From an uncultured Roseburia sp. (lineage in GTDB: Bacteria > Bacillota > Clostridia > Lachnospirales > Lachnospiraceae), in NCBI GenBank assembly GCA_947384095.1, contig CANDFU010000049.1, positions 1 through 8,864 of the forward strand: a stretch of DNA of 8,864 bases. The letters run 5' to 3'. A program made the translations under genes and the position numbers. Shown here piece after piece: positions 5,962 to 8,864 of this stretch. The notes beneath the pieces were generated by a model. That model was given only the letters and a program-made list of their open reading frames with translations. It was not told the DNA's origin and did not search any database. Positions within the stretch are counted from its first letter, which is position 1. Each line of letters starts with the position of its first letter.

Positions 5962-6783
5962 CTATCCGATCAACCCCAGCTTTGCGAACGCTCTGTATAT
6001 TCCATCGTCATTCACAGCGCCCGCCGTCATATCCGCGCGTATTTTCACATCCTCCCTGGCATTTCCCATGGCAACGCCGATACCTGCATATTCCATCATC
6101 TGCAGATCATTCGGCCCGTCCCCGAAAGCAATGCTGTCCTCTCTCCCGATGCCGACGTACTTTAAATAAAGCTCCATCCCTGTCGCCTTGTTAATTCCAT
6201 TGATGCCGATCTCACCCGAAAAATCGTCTGCGCCGTCCAGGCTGAGCGCAACCACATCAAAATACGGCTCCATATCCGCATGGACCCTTTCTACCGCAAA
6301 CGGCGCGCGGTAATATATAATCTTTTCATTTTTCTCATAATCCCACGGCTCTTCGGTAAGATGTATCTTTCCGACCAGATTTCCAATCCGATCTTCACTG
6401 ATTCCCATATCACGGCAGGCATCCATCATACCTTCATAGCTTCTCCGGTTCAGCACGACTCCGTCGTCTGCCTGATAACAGAACACAAAACCCTTCCCCT
6501 CCAGATAATCGTAACTGCTTTTCCGGTGTTCTGCGTCTATGTATGCGTGATAAATTTCCCTTCCGTCCGAAATGACAAACGCCCCTGCCCCGCCGACGAT
6601 ACCCGAAAACCCCATCTCAAGCAGTTCTTCATAAATCTGAAACCGGCTCCTTCCGGTACAGATCACCATCTTATGGCCGTTTTCCTTCGCCATTTTTACC
6701 GCTTCCTTCGTGGACGCAGGAATCTTTCCATTGAAATCCACCATCGTACCGTCCACGTCCAAAAATACTACTTTCTGTCCCAT
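5962..6783 (-). CDS. Cof-type HAD-IIB family phosphatase
   Basis: A 273-residue cytoplasmic haloacid-dehalogenase-type hydrolase, predicted to remove phosphate from small phosphorylated metabolites (sugar phosphates or cofactors). All four motifs are present: DVDGT (D9 nucleophile, D11 acid/base), T43 in ICTGRS, K199 in GINKATG, and GDGPND (221-226; D222 and D226 bind Mg). The insert between motifs II and III (about 80-185) is the type IIB cap that sets substrate choice. Length matches the Cof/YidA-like family. The open frame continues to an ATG at 6933, but the start at 6783 is chosen because motif I then begins at residue 9 as usual and AGAAGG lies 7 bases upstream. It is the first gene of a two-gene unit with the membrane-anchored protein. 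The substrate cannot be told from sequence. Confidence 0.93.
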   Translation of the reverse strand: MGQKVVFLDVDGTMVDFNGKIPASTKEAVKMAKENGHKMVICTGRSRFQIYEELLEMGFSGIVGGAGAFVISDGREIYHAYIDAEHRKSSYDYLEGKGFVFCYQADDGVVLNRRSYEGMMDACRDMGISEDRIGNLVGKIHLTEEPWDYEKNEKIIYYRAPFAVERVHADMEPYFDVVALSLDGADDFSGEIGINGINKATGMELYLKYVGIGREDSIAFGDGPNDLQMMEYAGIGVAMGNAREDVKIRADMTAGAVNDDGIYRAFAKLGLIG

Positions 6784-6790
6784 CTTCTGA

Positions 6791-6796
6791 CCTTCT
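6791..6796 (-). promoter_or_regulatory. Ribosome binding site for the HAD gene
   Basis: AGAAGG on the minus strand, 7 bases before the ATG at 6783. It supports this start over the ATG at 6933. Confidence 0.65.
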
Positions 6797-6810
6797 TTCT
6801 CTTCTCTCTG

Positions 6811-6816
6811 ATTATA
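6811..6816 (-). promoter_or_regulatory. -10 element of the HAD operon promoter
   Basis: A consensus TATAAT on the minus strand lies 27 bases before the HAD start and would give a leader of about 20 bases. The 17-base-spaced -35 position (6834-6839) reads TAGTAT and is poor. An alternative promoter, TTGCAT (6856-6861) with TAGTAT (6834-6839) at 16 bases, overlaps it. One of the two probably drives the HAD and membrane-protein genes. Confidence 0.5.
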
Positions 6817-6927
6817 CCCGATTTTTGTCTCCGATACTACCCGAAATACGATTTTATGCAACCTGACGGGAAAGACGGCCGCAATCGTGCTTTCACTGTA
6901 CTCCGGAAAGAATGAAAAAGCAGGAAA

Positions 6928-6963
6928 GGACACAGAACATGCACAATTGCATGCTCCGTGCCC
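6928..6963 (-). terminator. Rho-independent terminator of the sigma/anti-sigma operon
   Basis: Arms 6928-6943 and 6948-6963 pair at all 16 positions on the minus transcript, including 3 G-U pairs, around a 4-base loop. The transcript continues TTTCCTGCTTTTTC, a broken T-rich tail. It lies 38 bases after the anti-sigma stop and before the HAD promoter, separating the two operons. Confidence 0.8.
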
Positions 6964-7000
6964 TTCATTGATGCCGAAACCAGATACGCTGGCATAAGCG

Positions 7001-8476
7001 TTACTGCCGGATGTCTACATACCCCATCTCAAGACTCGTATCGCTGAATTCATATGCGCCTCCGAACGTATCGAGACTCAGATAAAGCTCTCCCAGCTCT
7101 TCCTCTGTTACAATCCAGCCCATGTGCACCGTCACCGTCTCGCCCGGCTTTATTGACGAAATATAATTATTGTCTCGCTCTCCGCCGTGGACATCATAAT
7201 ACGGCATTTCCGAAAATCCATACCCTTTATTGACTGCTCTCGACCATGCATCCCCTTCCGCTGGTTCTTCATACGATTCCGGCGTGGCGATCTTCATCTT
7301 TCCGTCTTTCTCTTCCATCCGCACCAGACTGCCAAAAAACAATACCTCCGACAATCCGGCGTCTCCGGTATTGGTATACTCCACCGTAGCGTATACCAGC
7401 TTCTGCGGTACTTCCCGCGATGACACTACCTCACTCAGGGAATCGGTTCCCCCTTGCTTTATGTACTGAATCGTCGCCGGAAGCAGTTTCCCGTCCGCAC
7501 CCGTCTGCTCTTTCAGATCCTCGTCGACAAAGGCCTCATTAAGAAAGCTCAAATCGTCTGCCACCTGCACGTCGGAGACCTGTACCATAAGCCCTTTATA
7601 TTGTTCGGATCCCGTTTTTTCCGCAGAAAAACTCTCGCCGATACCATGCGTGTTTTTCATTTCTTCCTTGGAAACGGTAACCCGCGATTCAGAATCAGCC
7701 GCTTCATTCTGCACATTTTCTTCCCGGCTCTTCAGATAGGAACTCCAGTCCCAGTCAGCGACAAGATCTTCTCCCTGCGTATCCTCCGTCGGAGTCAGCT
7801 TTATTCCCTCTGCAATCTTTATCGCTTCTTCCTTCGATACATCCGAAGCGACATACATCTCCATTACATGGTGAACGTCCGTATAAGCCACATAAATACG
7901 CTGATTAAACGTAATCTCTTCCTCGTACAGGTGTGGAAATTCCAGATACACGCCCTGGTATCCATTTACGGTAATATCTTCGCTGGAAACTACGTCTTCA
8001 TGCAGCATCTCAAACTGGCTGTCCCCGGTATCCATCCGGTAAAACACAATCGACACACCGCCCTTATACAATGCATTCTCAAAACTATATTTCCCGTTCT
8101 CCGTCTGTACCATTCCCTCCGGCAGATACCCTGCTTCCATTTTTACATTCGGAACCTCCTGCGGCGCTCCGGATGATGCCGTTCCGGCCGCTTCTGTTCC
8201 GGCCGCAGACCCGCCGTCTTCCGAGATCGTCACATTGACCCCGTAATTGCCGACCTGTTCCCGCTGCATCCGGTAGAGACTCACACCGGCAAATGCGGTC
8301 GTTCCCAGAAACAACACTGCGGCGATCGATGCGGCGGCCGTTCTTCCCACTGCCCTACGGCTCTTCTGAAATTGCGGACGCTCCGTTTTTACCTGTTTTT
8401 CGACTTCTCTTTCAATCATAGCCCTCATCTCCTCCGACATTTCAGGAAATTCATATTTTAAATCTTCCAGTCTCAT
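7001..8476 (-). CDS. Membrane anti-sigma factor with DUF4367 ectodomain
   Basis: Predicted partner of the ECF sigma factor encoded just upstream: it would hold the sigma factor at the membrane until a signal arrives. From the chosen start it has 491 residues: a charged cytoplasmic segment (1-45, MRLEDLKYEFPEMSEEMRAM), one membrane helix (about 46-66, TAAASIAAVLFLGTTAFAG), a low-complexity Gly/Ala/Ser linker (about 88-105), a DUF4367-like domain (about 109-228, with GYLPEGM and DITVNGYQGVYLEF), a polar linker, and a C-terminal beta-sandwich-like region (about 280-480, with VYATVEYTNTG and IKPGETVTVHMGW) recalling DUF4352/DUF5067-type domains. The ATG at 8521 overlaps the sigma stop as ATGA, but the ATG at 8476 has GGAGG at 6 bases and is preferred. 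No zinc-binding HxxxCxxC is seen, so it is not a ZAS-type anti-sigma factor. The role is inferred from gene order and architecture; the signal is unknown. Confidence 0.82.
   Translation of the reverse strand: MRLEDLKYEFPEMSEEMRAMIEREVEKQVKTERPQFQKSRRAVGRTAAASIAAVLFLGTTAFAGVSLYRMQREQVGNYGVNVTISEDGGSAAGTEAAGTASSGAPQEVPNVKMEAGYLPEGMVQTENGKYSFENALYKGGVSIVFYRMDTGDSQFEMLHEDVVSSEDITVNGYQGVYLEFPHLYEEEITFNQRIYVAYTDVHHVMEMYVASDVSKEEAIKIAEGIKLTPTEDTQGEDLVADWDWSSYLKSREENVQNEAADSESRVTVSKEEMKNTHGIGESFSAEKTGSEQYKGLMVQVSDVQVADDLSFLNEAFVDEDLKEQTGADGKLLPATIQYIKQGGTDSLSEVVSSREVPQKLVYATVEYTNTGDAGLSEVLFFGSLVRMEEKDGKMKIATPESYEEPAEGDAWSRAVNKGYGFSEMPYYDVHGGERDNNYISSIKPGETVTVHMGWIVTEEELGELYLSLDTFGGAYEFSDTSLEMGYVDIRQ
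8181..8206. repeat. Short tandem repeat in the anti-sigma linker
   Basis: GTTCCGGCCGC occurs at 8181-8191 and 8196-8206, a period of 15 bases or 5 codons. It encodes the repeated AAGT(E/A) of the extracellular linker just after the membrane helix. It looks like a small in-frame duplication that lengthens the spacer. Confidence 0.6.
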
Positions 8477-8482
8477 ATCCTT

Positions 8483-8487
8483 CCTCC
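8483..8487 (-). promoter_or_regulatory. Ribosome binding site deciding the anti-sigma start
   Basis: GGAGG on the minus strand is 6 bases before the ATG at 8476. The ATG at 8521 has only a GGAG 11 bases away, although its ATGA overlap with the sigma stop would allow coupled translation. Confidence 0.65.
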
Positions 8488-8517
8488 ATCCTGCTTCCCA
8501 TTTACGCCATAACAGCC

Positions 8518-8864
8518 TCATGTCAACGCCTGCTCCAGATCGATGCGCAGCTTTGTCCGCGCCCGGGCCAGCCTGTTTTTGACGGCACTCTCCGAAATCT
8601 CAAGCAGGCCCGCCGTCTCTTTTACGCTGTAGCCCTCCAGGTAATAAAGTGTGACGCAGATTCTGATCTCCTGCGGCAGCCGGCTGACCGCCTCGTAAAG
8701 ATCCGAATAATCCTCCGGCTGCACCCCCTCTTCCTCGCGTGTATAATCCTCCAGGGACACAATACGCTTCTCCTTGCGCATTATGGTATAACATTCATTG
8801 ATTAAAATTCGTATCAGCCAGGTTTTCGCATACGAATCCTGCTTTAGAGTATGTAAATTTGTAA
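8518..8864 (-). CDS. ECF-type RNA polymerase sigma factor (C-terminal part, 5' end outside window)
   Basis: The frame is open from the right edge to the TGA at 8518-8520, giving 114 visible residues; the ATG at 8781 is internal. The visible N-terminal part, SYAKTWLIRILINECYTIMRKEKR (about residues 10-33), matches the end of sigma region 2 (typical ECF 'fkTWLyrIaiNtcrd..Rk'). After an acidic linker, region 4 runs from about 55 to 107: LPQEIRICVTLYYLEGYSVKETAGLLEISESAVKNRLARARTKLR, with the helix-turn-helix at about 77-104 that would read the -35 element. It directs RNA polymerase to its own promoter set, which probably includes this operon. The anti-sigma gene follows immediately. The sigma-70 family call is firm; the ECF subgroup is not resolved because region 2 is mostly outside. 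Confidence 0.92.
   Translation of the reverse strand, partial: TNLHTLKQDSYAKTWLIRILINECYTIMRKEKRIVSLEDYTREEEGVQPEDYSDLYEAVSRLPQEIRICVTLYYLEGYSVKETAGLLEISESAVKNRLARARTKLRIDLEQALT

Noticed and set aside
6280..6915. 211-codon plus-strand open frame opposite the HAD gene
   Set aside because: Antisense to a gene with all four HAD motifs and with no motif of its own.
6784..6933. Longer N-terminus for the HAD protein from ATG 6933
   Set aside because: HAD motif I normally lies within about 10 residues of the start; the extension covers the TATAAT promoter and has no ribosome site of note.
7454..8176. 240-codon plus-strand open frame opposite the anti-sigma gene
   Set aside because: Antisense to a well-supported gene, rich in Phe, His, Arg and Leu as expected for a reverse-strand shadow.
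1..8864. CRISPR arrays, insertion sequences, tRNA or rRNA genes
   Set aside because: No regularly spaced repeats, transposase motifs, terminal inverted repeats with target duplications, or cloverleaf-like sequence were seen.

Overview
The window looks like a chromosomal segment of a low-to-mid GC Firmicute, most likely a gut-type Clostridia (Lachnospiraceae-like). Reasons: AGGAGG-type ribosome sites, sigma-A style promoters (for example TTGCCA-17-TATAAT), two RelA/SpoT-domain alarmone synthetases, a DUF4367-type anti-sigma factor and a DUF3788 protein. This assignment is inference from gene style. There are no rRNA, tRNA, transposase, phage or CRISPR sequences.

Layout. (1) 3-821 (+): the 3' part of an extracytoplasmic-looking protein with Asp/Asn-rich, calcium-loop-like motifs, ending at a GC-rich hairpin shared with the convergent DUF3788 gene (881-1300, -), which has its own strong promoter. 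(2) 1494-2216 (+): a small alarmone synthetase (SAS1), then 2321-4045 (+): a family 2 glycoside hydrolase with both catalytic glutamates. (3) A very stable bidirectional hairpin separates these from the convergent second synthetase (SAS2, 4194-4955, -). (4) Upstream of SAS2 on the minus strand are a membrane-anchored protein of unknown function (5097-5945) and a Cof-type HAD phosphatase (5962-6783), which form a likely two-gene operon. (5) At the right edge, an ECF-type sigma factor (8518 to beyond the window) and its membrane anti-sigma partner (7001-8476) form an operon ending at a clear terminator (6928-6963).

How the parts relate. The sigma/anti-sigma pair is a transmembrane signalling module. 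The two synthetases probably make (p)ppGpp or related alarmones under separate promoters. The GH2 enzyme is predicted to be cytoplasmic and to hydrolyse small imported glycosides. No sequence evidence ties the sugar enzyme biochemically to the alarmone genes; only their arrangement does. Several starts were moved from the longest possible ORF: DUF3788 to 1300, HAD to 6783 and anti-sigma to 8476. The edge sigma gene and the left-edge gene were extended to the window boundaries.

I see no convincing new biological system. The most unusual points are the pair of diverged alarmone synthetases bracketing one GH2 gene, the symmetric elements in the GH2 control region, and a possible internal start in SAS1.
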